DNA from: Ruegeria spongiae
GTDB taxonomy: Bacteria; Pseudomonadota; Alphaproteobacteria; Rhodobacterales; Rhodobacteraceae
NCBI RefSeq assembly: GCF_023502395.1
Contig: NZ_JAMFMB010000012.1
Location: 62,001 to 126,000 of the forward strand
Length of the DNA stretch: 64,000 nt
Reading direction: 5' to 3'
The notes beneath the pieces were generated by a model. It was given only the letters and a program-made list of their open reading frames with translations. It had not been told where the DNA came from and did no database searches. A program made the position numbers and the translations under genes. Shown here piece by piece: positions 43,990 through 53,110 of this stretch; position 1 is the first letter of the stretch, and each line of letters begins with the position of its first letter.

Positions 43990-45660
43990 TCATGGCGATG
44001 CCGCATTGCTGCGTGCATCTTTTATAATGGCGCGCAAGCAAGCGCAAATTTCAGCTAGCGGCATGCCCGGTTTAAGTGTTGCCGCGCCAAATCGGAAGGT
44101 AGAACGGTAGTCGGGATGAAACAGACGTCCTGGCATCGCGGTTTCTTGATAATCCGACTGGCTAGTGTCCGGGATATGGGGTGTGAGCAGATAGGCCGCT
44201 TGCACGATACCTGGAAAATCGCTCCCTCCGACGTCTTCAACCAAGGCATCGCGATAAGTGTGGATCGAGCTGATGGCGTCATTAAGGGCTGTGTCGATCC
44301 GGTATTTGGCATCGAGCACGATGAGCTTGGATGGACCTGGGCTAATTGAGTTTGGCCCTGCTAAAACGATATCGGGTGTCATAGTACGGCTGAATGAGCC
44401 CCGCTTGTCATCGGCCTTCCAGAATTCTTCATAGCGCTTTTGGAACATGAGCTCCCAACTGGAGGAGACGTTGACGGTGACAGCGCTTGCGGCAATGGTA
44501 AGCCCGCCCGCGCTATTACCGATGAACAGATTTTTAAAATCAACAGCCGCGGGGCCAAATTCCCTTACTCCGGCATGCACTAGCCGTAAGAAACACCAAA
44601 GTTCATAGAGGTCGAAGGTGCGCGCCAAGGGCAGGTTGAGGAAGTCCCCAAAAACAGAGGCAAGGCCTAGATTGAACTCCTGATAGAGCTTGTAGAACTT
44701 GCGGTAGTTGGGATCGCTACGAAACAGAGATGTCAGTTGGAGCTGCGGTGATGCATGCGGCAGGTCCTTCAAGGGAGCAGCCTCGCGCATCACATGCACT
44801 CGTTTTGCTAGACGGCGACAACGATTGGCCCAAAGGGCAGCTGATTGGCTGGTTTCGGGATCACGGGGTTTACTCACAGTTTCAAGCTGCTCGGCGGATG
44901 CGGTGAGCCATGAAGCCCAAGAGGCAAGCACGGCTGCCATTTGCCGATGTTCTGGCAGATCAAAGGAGCTGAACCGTTCTTGAACCCGGAAATCCTTTGG
45001 CAGAAAGCCGCGAAGCGTTGATGGCAGGCGAGTATTTGGTGGCACGCGGGCAACACGGCCACCGGCAAAGGAACGGATCACTTCATTGCCGGTTGCTTTG
45101 CGCATTTGGTGGTAGGGAATGATGCGCTCTTCCGACCTGAGATGACGGCGTGGACGGCGCTCAATTTCTTTGATGACGCATTCAAGTGCGTCCATGCGGG
45201 ATCGTAGATATTCGAGCCGGGCAATGGCGGGTGGCTTCGTGCTGATGTCCTGTTTGATGCCTTTGCGGAAATTGGTTAGGGCAAACAGGGCAAAGCTGTC
45301 ATGCAAGATATCGCTGAGCATGGTATCGAAGTCGCTACGCGTGAGTTTTTTGCGGTCGGGATCGGTGGTTAGCTCAAACCGTATGGGAGTGCGACCCGGT
45401 GTTTTGAGTTCAGCAGCCACTTCTCCTGCGTGGAAACCCGTCTGCCACCGCCAGCGTGCGGTGCGCGGTGTTCGCACTCTTAGAGCTTCGAGCGGCAGCC
45501 CATCGATAAGGAGATCGATATCCTGGACGCGATCACTGTCGCGGAGCTCAAAGATATAGCTGCGCACCTCGCGGATTTCTCCAGCTGGGATGATATCGGG
45601 GGCTGGCCAGATTTGCCAGGATGCGCCCGTGTCTTCCGAGATAATATGCAGCGAGGACAT
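43990..45660 (-). CDS. DUF2357/McrC-like restriction nuclease subunit
   Basis: A 556-residue protein. The N-terminal 350 residues match the DUF2357 type of helical/beta region. Near residue 490 is MTPDIVLAGP followed by KLIVLDAKYRID, which fits a PD-(D/E)XK site (Asp...Asp-x-Lys). McrC-family subunits provide DNA cleavage to an McrB-like AAA+ motor, which is the gene just upstream (13-bp gap). The start is set after the McrB-like stop; a longer frame to 45780 is shadow. In LlaJI and BsuMI a similar pair is the restriction half of a modification-linked system. Confidence 0.82.
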   Translation of the reverse strand: MSSLHIISEDTGASWQIWPAPDIIPAGEIREVRSYIFELRDSDRVQDIDLLIDGLPLEALRVRTPRTARWRWQTGFHAGEVAAELKTPGRTPIRFELTTDPDRKKLTRSDFDTMLSDILHDSFALFALTNFRKGIKQDISTKPPAIARLEYLRSRMDALECVIKEIERRPRRHLRSEERIIPYHQMRKATGNEVIRSFAGGRVARVPPNTRLPSTLRGFLPKDFRVQERFSSFDLPEHRQMAAVLASWASWLTASAEQLETVSKPRDPETSQSAALWANRCRRLAKRVHVMREAAPLKDLPHASPQLQLTSLFRSDPNYRKFYKLYQEFNLGLASVFGDFLNLPLARTFDLYELWCFLRLVHAGVREFGPAAVDFKNLFIGNSAGGLTIAASAVTVNVSSSWELMFQKRYEEFWKADDKRGSFSRTMTPDIVLAGPNSISPGPSKLIVLDAKYRIDTALNDAISSIHTYRDALVEDVGGSDFPGIVQAAYLLTPHIPDTSQSDYQETAMPGRLFHPDYRSTFRFGAATLKPGMPLAEICACLRAIIKDARSNAASP

Positions 45661-45673
45661 GTACCCCGACGCC

Positions 45674-47434
45674 CTAGCGGCTGGCCTGAAAGGCACCGTA
45701 TTCGTCCAGTTCAGCGGTAAGACTGTCGACAAGAGTCCTAGAGCGCGGCAGCGATGCGAGCTGCTTTGCAAGATCATCAAGAAGCGAGCGCTGCGCTTCA
45801 GAGCCCCGGAGCTTGACCAGGAGCTTTTGAACCATCAGCTGGTCAAGCACATCATCGGAGCCTTGGCCGAGCTTCTGCACGGCAAAGTCATGATAGGTGA
45901 TCACTTCACTGATCAAACGGTAGCCAAAGCCTAGGCTGTGCGCACTCATCGCGCTTTGCATAGCATTAAGATATGGGCGGCAAGCGCTGCACGCTGCCGC
46001 AAGAGCTGGTTGCTTGGTCTCGATCTTGGTGATGAAACCGTCCACATCAACGTCGTTCATTTCAATGAGAATAGCTCGGTCGAGCACTTTGTCGCTGACC
46101 GGGTTGGTGGTTTCATCGATATTTATGGTGCCGGTAATGAAGAGGTTTGGCGGTAGCGGGATTGAAGCCGGGATGCTGCTTCCAGTTGATCCCTCAAGCG
46201 GCACGCCGTTTGAGTGGAGTGGTAGCGGCTCACCTGTCTCAATAGCGGAAAGCACGTCTGAAAAGTAATATTCGACACGGGCAAGGTTCATCTCGTCTAG
46301 GATGACGAAGACGGGCGAATCCCTGAACGCTGTTGCGACCAGCACAGCTTCCAGGAAAGGAGGCACTACATATCGATCGGTCAGCACATCATAGTAACCT
46401 GTCAATCCTGCTGGATCGGTCCATTCCGGCCTGACAGGGCAAACAAAGAGGAAGGGATCATCGGCGTCACGCGTTGCTTTACCGTGGATGGCCCGCGCAT
46501 AAAGTAGAGCAAGCTGGGTTTTGCCAGTGCCAGAAAGCCCGGAGAGAATGACGAAATGCTTGTGTTTGAGAAAGTTGAGCCCCGCATGATAGCGTGTGAG
46601 CTCGCCATTGGGATAATGCCCACCAAGAGCGCTAACCGCCGTTTCGATATCAGGAAGTGCCAGACTGTCTGGCATGCGGGCCATTTCAGGGCTGACCGCG
46701 TTGGCCGCAGGCCAAATCGAGCGTGCTTCGTGGATGTTTTCTCGTCCGATAAGGCTGCCAAGATAGCCGACAAACTCGCGGGCCAGCAGTGATCGCCTAG
46801 CCGCTGCTGCTGGTGGATAGATAGCAAAGACGATTTTTTCAACTTTGACCGGACGGCTGATACTGCTCAAATCCTCTGGCAATTCGTCAAAGAAGCCTTT
46901 GTTGCGAAGATAGAGCTGACCGTCTTGTGCCAAATAGCCTTTGACGTTGTTGTTTTTTGCAGCGTAGTCGAGGCTATCTGGCGATTGTGCGGAAGCGGCC
47001 CCTGCGACGGTTGCGCCATCGGACACGGTTGTAGCGGAATCTGATGTGGCTTCTGCTCCATTGGGTGCGTCGTTAGTACCAGTCTCTTCGATTTCTTCTG
47101 CATCGCTAGCATCTGAGGCGCGCTTCCAGGGTTTAGAGGTGCCAACTGCCTTCATCTCAGCGAGACGGGCGCGGAGTTGCGGCATATCGGCTTTGATGAT
47201 GATCGAAAAGTAAATCTCGTCTTCTGGCGGAAAGCGCAAAAGACAGTGAACGATCAACTGATCGACGCTTGGCGCAAGGTTTTCGAGGTTGAGGTTAAAG
47301 CAGAAAAGTCCTCGGCCAATGATTTTGGCGCTGTTGGAGACACCAAGCGCATCGCGAAAGCTCGTATTCTTCGTTGCGCTTGGGTCGCTTTTAAGCGCTT
47401 GCCTGTAGAGCTCCTGCCGCTTTGTAATGTCCAT
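45674..47434 (-). CDS. McrB-like AAA+ ATPase/GTPase of a restriction system
   Basis: A 586-residue protein. Residues 1-110 form an N-terminal domain, probably for DNA recognition. About 110-160 is an acidic, low-complexity linker. About 165-245 is a second small domain. The AAA+ core has Walker A GLSGTGKT (299-306), Walker B VFVILDEMN (376-383), and a sensor-like GTINIDETT (435-443), close to McrB's GTMN-A-R-S region. Followed by LDRAILIEMNDVD. McrB proteins prefer GTP, but the base preference is not predictable. The 5' end overlaps the methyltransferase by 44 bp. Confidence 0.85.
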   Translation of the reverse strand: MDITKRQELYRQALKSDPSATKNTSFRDALGVSNSAKIIGRGLFCFNLNLENLAPSVDQLIVHCLLRFPPEDEIYFSIIIKADMPQLRARLAEMKAVGTSKPWKRASDASDAEEIEETGTNDAPNGAEATSDSATTVSDGATVAGAASAQSPDSLDYAAKNNNVKGYLAQDGQLYLRNKGFFDELPEDLSSISRPVKVEKIVFAIYPPAAAARRSLLAREFVGYLGSLIGRENIHEARSIWPAANAVSPEMARMPDSLALPDIETAVSALGGHYPNGELTRYHAGLNFLKHKHFVILSGLSGTGKTQLALLYARAIHGKATRDADDPFLFVCPVRPEWTDPAGLTGYYDVLTDRYVVPPFLEAVLVATAFRDSPVFVILDEMNLARVEYYFSDVLSAIETGEPLPLHSNGVPLEGSTGSSIPASIPLPPNLFITGTINIDETTNPVSDKVLDRAILIEMNDVDVDGFITKIETKQPALAAACSACRPYLNAMQSAMSAHSLGFGYRLISEVITYHDFAVQKLGQGSDDVLDQLMVQKLLVKLRGSEAQRSLLDDLAKQLASLPRSRTLVDSLTAELDEYGAFQASR

Positions 47435-48905
47435 AGTCGCTTTCTTGAGATTCTTGCATTAATGTGGCCGCCATTTGCGTCGCAATAGCTTTTGCCATGA
47501 GCGGTGGGACGGCGTTACCGATTTGCCTAAACGCTGGGTTCATCGTGCCAGAAAAGGCAAATCCATCTGGGAAAGACTGCAGGCGTGCTGCTTCTCGCAC
47601 GGAGATGGTCCGCGCCTGGGCGTGGTCATAGTGGATGTGGCTATAGCTATCTTTGCCAAGGTGGGCCATGAGAGTCCTAGCCGGGGCATCGGCCCACATC
47701 TTGCGCCATTTATTGGGAAATTTCCCCGGATCATAGGGCGGGACGATGGATTTTCGGAGCGCCTCATAAGCAGCGCTGCCCTCTTTGAGGGGCTTGCTCT
47801 GAGCTGCAAGTTTTTGGAGCGCTTCTTCAAACATAACTTTGGCCTGAGCGAAGGCTTGCGGATATTGGTCGCCGGGTTCAAGCCGGGCGAATAAGGGGTA
47901 ATCGCGTGGCAAAAATCGGATCACGTGATCAGACAGGGCGTTTCCAGCTTCAAAGCCCGGCCAGGAGCGCATTGTATTGGCGTAGTCTGAGAGCTTCGAG
48001 GCGTGGCCATAGGGGATGAGCTGATCAAAACGCCTTGCACCGCGTTTAAGCCGACCCTCGGCCATTTCTTTGCGAGCATCGATGCGCGGCAGGTCTCCAA
48101 GGGCTTGACGCGCTGTGACCGCTGGGCTGAGGTCGGGTTTAGCCTCCGGCGGTGCGATATAGTCAAAAGCGTCCTCTAAGAGGCCGTCTTTTTTAAGGAA
48201 TTTGAGCGCAACGGCGCGCGATCCCTCATAGCCGGACGGAAGTTGCACCCAATGGGTGGGTTTAGGAAAAACGATCTGGTCAACAGCGTCACGGCGATAG
48301 GCCATGAGGAACATGCGCTCACGCATTTGCGGCACGCCGTAATAGGACGCATTCAAAAGTGTATATCCGGCGATATAGCCCTTATCTTCGAGGACTTCGC
48401 AGATTTCTTCTGCGAGGTTTTGCCCGCCGTGATTGAGGACATCGGGGACGTTTTCCATGAGAACAGCCACCGGCTTGAAGGCCTCAACATAATGTAAGTA
48501 TTCCTGGTAAAGCCTTGCGCGCGGATCGCGCCTGAAAGCTTCAGGATGGGCGTCCACTTCACGCAGCTTTGGCCGACCGACACGTGCAAAGGCCTGACAG
48601 GGTGGCCCACCGATGATGATATCAACGGCTTGGGATGTCTCTCCGAGTTCCAAGGTTCGAGCAAGCTCGTCGGGGCCTGTTTCTGTAATATCTATGGCCT
48701 TGGCATGAGCGTCTTTGCCGGGATGAAAATTTAGCCCGTGCGAGCGGGCAGCATCCGGGTCATGTTCCACAGCGCCGACGATCTCGAAGCCTGCTGAATG
48801 AAAGCCTAGGGACAGCCCGCCGCAGCCAGCAAACAGATCGAGAACGCGTGGAGCCTTACCGGAACGGAGCCGTGCAAGTTTGCTCAAGAATACGTCCGAC
48901 GACAC
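47391..48905 (-). CDS. DNA (cytosine-5-)-methyltransferase
   Basis: A 504-residue m5C methyltransferase. Motif I LDLFAGCGGLSLGF (23-35), motif IV GGPPCQAFARVG with catalytic Cys103, motif VI MENVPDVL, motif VIII region MRERMFLMAYR, and motif X MNPAFRQIGNAVPPLMAKA at the C-terminus. A long insertion between VIII and X (about 230-430) is the probable target recognition region. It leads the four-gene operon and would protect host DNA from the downstream nuclease. The target site cannot be read from sequence. Confidence 0.94.
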   Translation of the reverse strand: MSSDVFLSKLARLRSGKAPRVLDLFAGCGGLSLGFHSAGFEIVGAVEHDPDAARSHGLNFHPGKDAHAKAIDITETGPDELARTLELGETSQAVDIIIGGPPCQAFARVGRPKLREVDAHPEAFRRDPRARLYQEYLHYVEAFKPVAVLMENVPDVLNHGGQNLAEEICEVLEDKGYIAGYTLLNASYYGVPQMRERMFLMAYRRDAVDQIVFPKPTHWVQLPSGYEGSRAVALKFLKKDGLLEDAFDYIAPPEAKPDLSPAVTARQALGDLPRIDARKEMAEGRLKRGARRFDQLIPYGHASKLSDYANTMRSWPGFEAGNALSDHVIRFLPRDYPLFARLEPGDQYPQAFAQAKVMFEEALQKLAAQSKPLKEGSAAYEALRKSIVPPYDPGKFPNKWRKMWADAPARTLMAHLGKDSYSHIHYDHAQARTISVREAARLQSFPDGFAFSGTMNPAFRQIGNAVPPLMAKAIATQMAATLMQESQESDYGHYKAAGALQASA

Positions 48906-50038
48906 TGGCTCGACCCCCCGTTGCAGATGCGCTTATGGCTTACACCGTGAATGACCGGAGACGACCGACTCAAGTCACGATGCTGCTGTTTAGCACAACA
49001 TATGGACCAGTGATGGGTAAGTCACGAATATATTGACATATGGATATCGGTAGCCCAGCACTTAACCGCCCTCTGTGTTGGTGATGATGCTAAGGCGCAA
49101 CTGGCCCTATGCCCCAAGCGGCCAAACGTGGGTGCTTCAAAACAAATTCGCATGATTGGCCATCAGCTACGGCCAATCGCTGGCCAGTCTCAATTGGACG
49201 CAGCGGGCAGTCATTGTGCGGTGGTCTCTGTAGAAAGCGCCAATATGTCGTTCACAGCGGCTGTTCGTTGTCAAGCCTTGTTCATCCACCTCATCGCCGG
49301 GGCCATCGGTGCCTCCAATCTCACGCTTTCTGTCCCGCGCCCCGGGTGCTGTGAGGTGCAAAAAAATCACCCTGATTGCCCAAGGACAGGATAATAAGGC
49401 GGCCTCTGCAGTAGCCCGGCAGAGAAGGGATGAGGCAAAAAACACCGCATCGGCATCTAAAAGTCACCACAGTCACCCCAAACTCACCACTATTTATCCA
49501 TATAACTATTTGAAAATAAAGGATGTGGTGGAGGGGGTGAGGGTGGTGATAGCCCTATTACGCGTGAGAAAACTTATATATATTAAAAAAACTAAAAACA
49601 TTGAGACGCACTCACCTCCACCACCACGCTCACCGGCATAAACCAAATCCGCCATAGGTTCTTTGGCAATCAACCTTTCATGGGTAATTCCAGCGCACGT
49701 GACGTGTGGATTTCGTTGTTTTCTGGTGGCTATTGCTTTGGGTTGTGGTTGTTGTTTTTTGACTCAATTGCCTGCCAGTTGATTTTCTGCTCCAGAAATT
49801 CCGTAATCGTAGCGAAGATCAAATACGGCGACAAATTCGAGCTGCTGTCGAGCGGCGCGGAGCTGAGTTGCATGAAAAGGTGCGGATCGCGGAACTGATT
49901 GATATCCAGCAACTGAACCAACGAAGTCTTGGGACCTACGCGTTGCAAGCGCATTTAGACTTTGCACTCATAGAAGAGAAACAAGAGTTGATCGCGGCTA
50001 TACTGCGCTTTCACTGCAGCTGTGCAAACGTCAGCTTT
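48906..50038. other. Long gene-poor island segment with GGTG/CACC-rich inverted repeats
   Basis: No full gene is supported. At 49440-49650 an AT-rich stretch is flanked and filled by CACC-type and GGTGG-type tracts: CACCACAGTCACCCC (about 49464-49478), GGTGGAGGGGGTGAGGGTGG (49527-49546) and its counterpart TCACCTCCACCACCACGC (49612-49629). These can fold against each other. A 116-codon plus-strand frame (49763-50110) without an ATG has helical character and may be a decayed gene. The 5' part presumably holds the promoter for the methyltransferase. Confidence 0.45.
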
Positions 50039-50389
50039 TTATTCCGGAACTACCATCAGACCAACCGCCTGCGCCCCGGCGATGATGTTGCTGGCAATGC
50101 AGTGCCGTAGCGCACCTAGTTCAGCTTCGGGAGCGACTATATCTGGGGTCTTCATAGCAATGAGACCTGCAGCATGGCCCGCGCTGATGCCAATGGGCGA
50201 ATCGTCGAACGCAAAACAGTTTGACGGGTCGTGACCCAGGCGTATGGTGGCACGCAGGTAGATATCTGGCGCGGGTTTGTTGGTCGCGACCTGATCGCCG
50301 CCTTTTAGGTCGCGGAAAAGCGCGCTGAGGCCCGCTCGCTCGGGATGCAGACAAGCCGTTTCCCTCTGGGTGCTGGTAGCGATGATTTA
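50039..50389 (-). pseudogene. HAD-superfamily phosphatase, C-terminal remnant
   Basis: An open minus-strand frame of about 116 codons without start reads from a TAA at 50387 to the stop at 50039. It contains IATSTQRETACLHPE, KPAPDIYLRATIRLG and FAFDDSPIGISAGHAAGL, the motif II-IV part of beta-phosphoglucomutase-like HAD hydrolases. The N-terminal half with the nucleophile Asp is missing, so it is a broken gene. Confidence 0.75.
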
Positions 50390-50404
50390 GGGTATTTCGT
50401 CGTT

Positions 50405-50505
50405 CGGACGGGCCGCTGAACCTGCTAGAGGACAACTCCGGGATCAAGTTCGTCGGTGACGGCGAACAACAGGTAGTTGAAAGCCGCTACCATTCGGTTG
50501 ATTAG
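50405..50505 (+). mobile_element. Possible short IS5-type transposase fragment
   Basis: A short plus-strand reading (PLNLLEDNSGIKFVGDGE, about 50407-50460) resembles a conserved part of IS5-family transposases. It ends within about 15 codons. It lies where the HAD gene breaks and may be the scar of the event that broke it. Weak evidence. Confidence 0.3.
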
Positions 50506-50557
50506 TTTAGTTCCTAGGTTATTGTTGAGTTAGTGATCCTTCTATGGATTGTGGACT

Positions 50558-52696
50558 GTGCGGTTTTTATTATTATTTATCTGCTATTTAGCCGCTCCTG
50601 CGAATGCGCAGCTGGTTGGGGATCGTAATTCACTGGAATGCGCTGCGCTTGTCGAGCAGGAGATGATCGACAGCAGTATTGAGGTGATTTGCGGCATATC
50701 CTCGGCAGAAATGGTAGAGATGATGCGGCTTGCAGTGTCTGGCCGCGCCGAAGATTATACCGCGTTGCTCAATCGTCTAGACACACTGACGCCAGAGGGC
50801 GCCCAGCTGCGTGCTGAGTCAATCCGTTCGTTTTTTAGTATTCTTGAGCAAGACGACGTGCCCTCCGATCAACTCCGCGACCGGCTGGCGGAAATCGCGA
50901 CACGGCACGTACGCCTGCAAGTTGAATTGAGTGCGTTCCAGATTGCAGACCCAGAGATTCAGGCGCAGCTGGATGCGGCAGCGGCGGTTCTTGTTGGTGA
51001 ACCGCCGGATCACGATGCGGCTCGGCGTGCGCTGTCGGAGGCACGTGCGCTGCGACGCGCCAAGCGCGAAGCCGCGCTATCAATCTTTGAGGAGCAGTCC
51101 CGCGAGGAGGCGCGGATTGCCCGTACTCAGGCGGAGCTGGAACTGTCTGTACTGAATCGTTTGGCGGCGGCACGTCTCTTTGAAGAAGCCGCAGACCTGT
51201 TGCCCGAAGACGATGTGGATCAGCGCTGGCTTGATTTGTTCAGCGCGGCAGGTGCGCTTTACGAACATGGTGAGCTGCGGGGTGACAATGCTGCATTGGA
51301 ACGCGCGATCGGGTTATGGGGGCGGATGCTGAATGTGAAGGATCGAGCCGTAGATCCACTCGACTGGGCCGCAACGCAGAACAATCTCGGCAATGCGCTT
51401 CAATCCCTCGGGGAACGGGAGCCTGATACGGCCCGGCTGGAAGAAGCCGTGACAGCCTATCGCCGCGCCCTAGAAGAATTTACCCGTGACCACACCCCGC
51501 TCGACTGGGCCAAAACACAGATCAATCTTGGCAATGCGCTTGCGCTACTCGGCGAACGGAAGCACGGAACAGTCCGGTTGGAAGAGGCCGTGATCGCCTA
51601 TCGCCTCGCTCTTGAAGAATTAACACGCGACCGGGTCTGGTTCAGCTGGGCCTTAGCACAAAACAATCTTGGTAATGCGCTTCAAGCTCATGGGGTTCGG
51701 GAACCGGGCACTGCCCGGCTGGAAGAGGCCGTGTCTGCCTATCGCCTCGCCTTGGAGGAATGGACCCGTGACCGCGTGCCGCTAAACTGGGCCTTTGCAC
51801 AAAACAATCTCGGCAATGCGCTTCAAGCCCTTGGGGAACGGGAGCCAGGCATTGTCCGGCTGGCGGAGGCCGTGTCCGCCTATCGCCTTGCCCTGGAGGA
51901 ATGGACCCGCGACCGCGTCCCGCTCAGGTGGGCCTCAGCGCAAAACAATCTCGGCAATGCGCTTCAATCTCTTGGCGAACGGGAGCTCAGCACTGTTCGG
52001 TTGGAAGAGGCCGTGTCCGCCCATCGCCTTGCGCTAGAAGAACGGACCCGCGACCGCGTCCCGCTTGACTGGGCCTCAACGCAAAACAATCTTGGCACGA
52101 CGCTTCAATCTCTTGGCGAACGGGAGCTCGGGACGGCTCGGTTGGAGGAGGCCGTGGCCGCCTATCGCCTTGCCCTGGAGGAACGGACCCGCGACCGCGT
52201 CCCGCTCGACTGGGCTCATACCCAAAATAACCTCGGCAATGCGCTTGCATCAATTGGCAATAGAGTGCCCGGCACGGTTTGGCTGGAGGAGGCCACGAAC
52301 GCCTATCGCCTTGCCCTAAAGGAAGTGACCCGTGACAGCTTGCCATTCGACTGGGCTGCAATCCAGACTAATCTCGGTACTGCGCTTACATCCCTTGGGG
52401 AACGGGTGTCCGGCACGACTCGGCTGGAGGAGGCAGAGACCGCCTATCGCCTTGCCCTGGAGGAATGGACTCGTGACAGCGCCCCACTCAACTGGGCGGG
52501 CACTACCTACAGCCTGAGCTACACTTGTGCCCTGATCGCGAACCGAACAGGTGATGGCAGCATGCTGCCCACAGCCTTGGCCGATGCAAGAACGGCATGG
52601 GAAATACTTCAGGAAGGAGGAATCGCCCAAAGCGCAGAAAGGGCAGAGAAGGCGATTGAGATAATCGAAAACATCCAAGCGGAGCTTGAAGAATAA
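50558..52696 (+). CDS. Exported TPR-array protein, copy 1
   Basis: A 712-residue protein. GTG start at 50558 gives a Sec signal (RFLLLFICYLAAPANA-Q) aligned with that of copy 2; an upstream in-frame TTG is also possible. Residues about 18-235 are a charged helical domain with two cysteines early on. It is DNA-identical to copy 2 over most of its length. From about 265 follow eight 47-residue TPR units (pattern WA.TQNNLGNAL..LG.RE.GT..LEEAV.AYRLALEE.TRDR.PL) and one degenerate unit. No catalytic domain. Followed 33 bp later by a small membrane protein gene. Confidence 0.82.
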   Translation: MRFLLLFICYLAAPANAQLVGDRNSLECAALVEQEMIDSSIEVICGISSAEMVEMMRLAVSGRAEDYTALLNRLDTLTPEGAQLRAESIRSFFSILEQDDVPSDQLRDRLAEIATRHVRLQVELSAFQIADPEIQAQLDAAAAVLVGEPPDHDAARRALSEARALRRAKREAALSIFEEQSREEARIARTQAELELSVLNRLAAARLFEEAADLLPEDDVDQRWLDLFSAAGALYEHGELRGDNAALERAIGLWGRMLNVKDRAVDPLDWAATQNNLGNALQSLGEREPDTARLEEAVTAYRRALEEFTRDHTPLDWAKTQINLGNALALLGERKHGTVRLEEAVIAYRLALEELTRDRVWFSWALAQNNLGNALQAHGVREPGTARLEEAVSAYRLALEEWTRDRVPLNWAFAQNNLGNALQALGEREPGIVRLAEAVSAYRLALEEWTRDRVPLRWASAQNNLGNALQSLGERELSTVRLEEAVSAHRLALEERTRDRVPLDWASTQNNLGTTLQSLGERELGTARLEEAVAAYRLALEERTRDRVPLDWAHTQNNLGNALASIGNRVPGTVWLEEATNAYRLALKEVTRDSLPFDWAAIQTNLGTALTSLGERVSGTTRLEEAETAYRLALEEWTRDSAPLNWAGTTYSLSYTCALIANRTGDGSMLPTALADARTAWEILQEGGIAQSAERAEKAIEIIENIQAELEE
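50591..51251 (+). repeat. 661-bp direct repeat, copy 1
   Basis: Identical to 53140-53800 at an offset of 2549 bp, coding for the signal-cleavage region and the N-terminal helical domain of both TPR proteins. Beyond 51251 the copies diverge gradually and then sharply in the TPR arrays. Confidence 0.9.
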
Positions 52697-52729
52697 GGTC
52701 TTGTTATCTTGCGGGAAAGGAAGGCGACT

Positions 52730-53110
52730 ATGGACGAGCTAATTGACTCGCTCATGCAGCAGGACGTCATGAATGCTGTTGGGTTTTATGCAGGTGGTGC
52801 AGCCACAGCAATCGGAGCTGTTTGGGTTGCGATCACAAAGATGCGCGGCAAAGACAAAAATGAGAATCCGGACAAGCCGAGCTACCAGACTACGGCTAGT
52901 GCGACAAAGGGTATCGCCGCCAACAGGGACGTATCCATTCAGGGCAATGTATCGTTTTCGCAAACACCAAAAGCGGCTTGGGTAATTTTGGGCGTAGGGG
53001 TTGTTTTGCTTGGGCTGGCGGCAGTGTTTGGCGGCGATCACATAACAGTCACCGACGGAGCACATGTCGGTGGTGATATGAAAAACTCAAGCATTAACAT
53101 CGGTCAATGA
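52730..53110 (+). CDS. Small two-helix membrane protein between TPR genes
   Basis: A 126-residue protein. Residues about 14-36 (AVGFYAGGAATAIGAVWVAI) and 84-103 (AAWVILGVGVVLLGLAAVF) are hydrophobic. The loop between is polar and includes RDVSIQGNVSFSQ; the C-terminus ends in a turn-rich GGDMKNSSINIG. ATG 52730 has GGAAAGGAAGG upstream. Its TGA overlaps the ATG of TPR copy 2 by 4 bp, so the two are translationally coupled. I do not know the family; it could anchor or signal for the TPR proteins. Confidence 0.75.
   Translation: MDELIDSLMQQDVMNAVGFYAGGAATAIGAVWVAITKMRGKDKNENPDKPSYQTTASATKGIAANRDVSIQGNVSFSQTPKAAWVILGVGVVLLGLAAVFGGDHITVTDGAHVGGDMKNSSINIGQ

Noticed and set aside
48848-49445. Several 60-90-codon frames on both strands after the methyltransferase
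   Set aside because: No ribosome sites, no recognisable motifs and mutual overlap.
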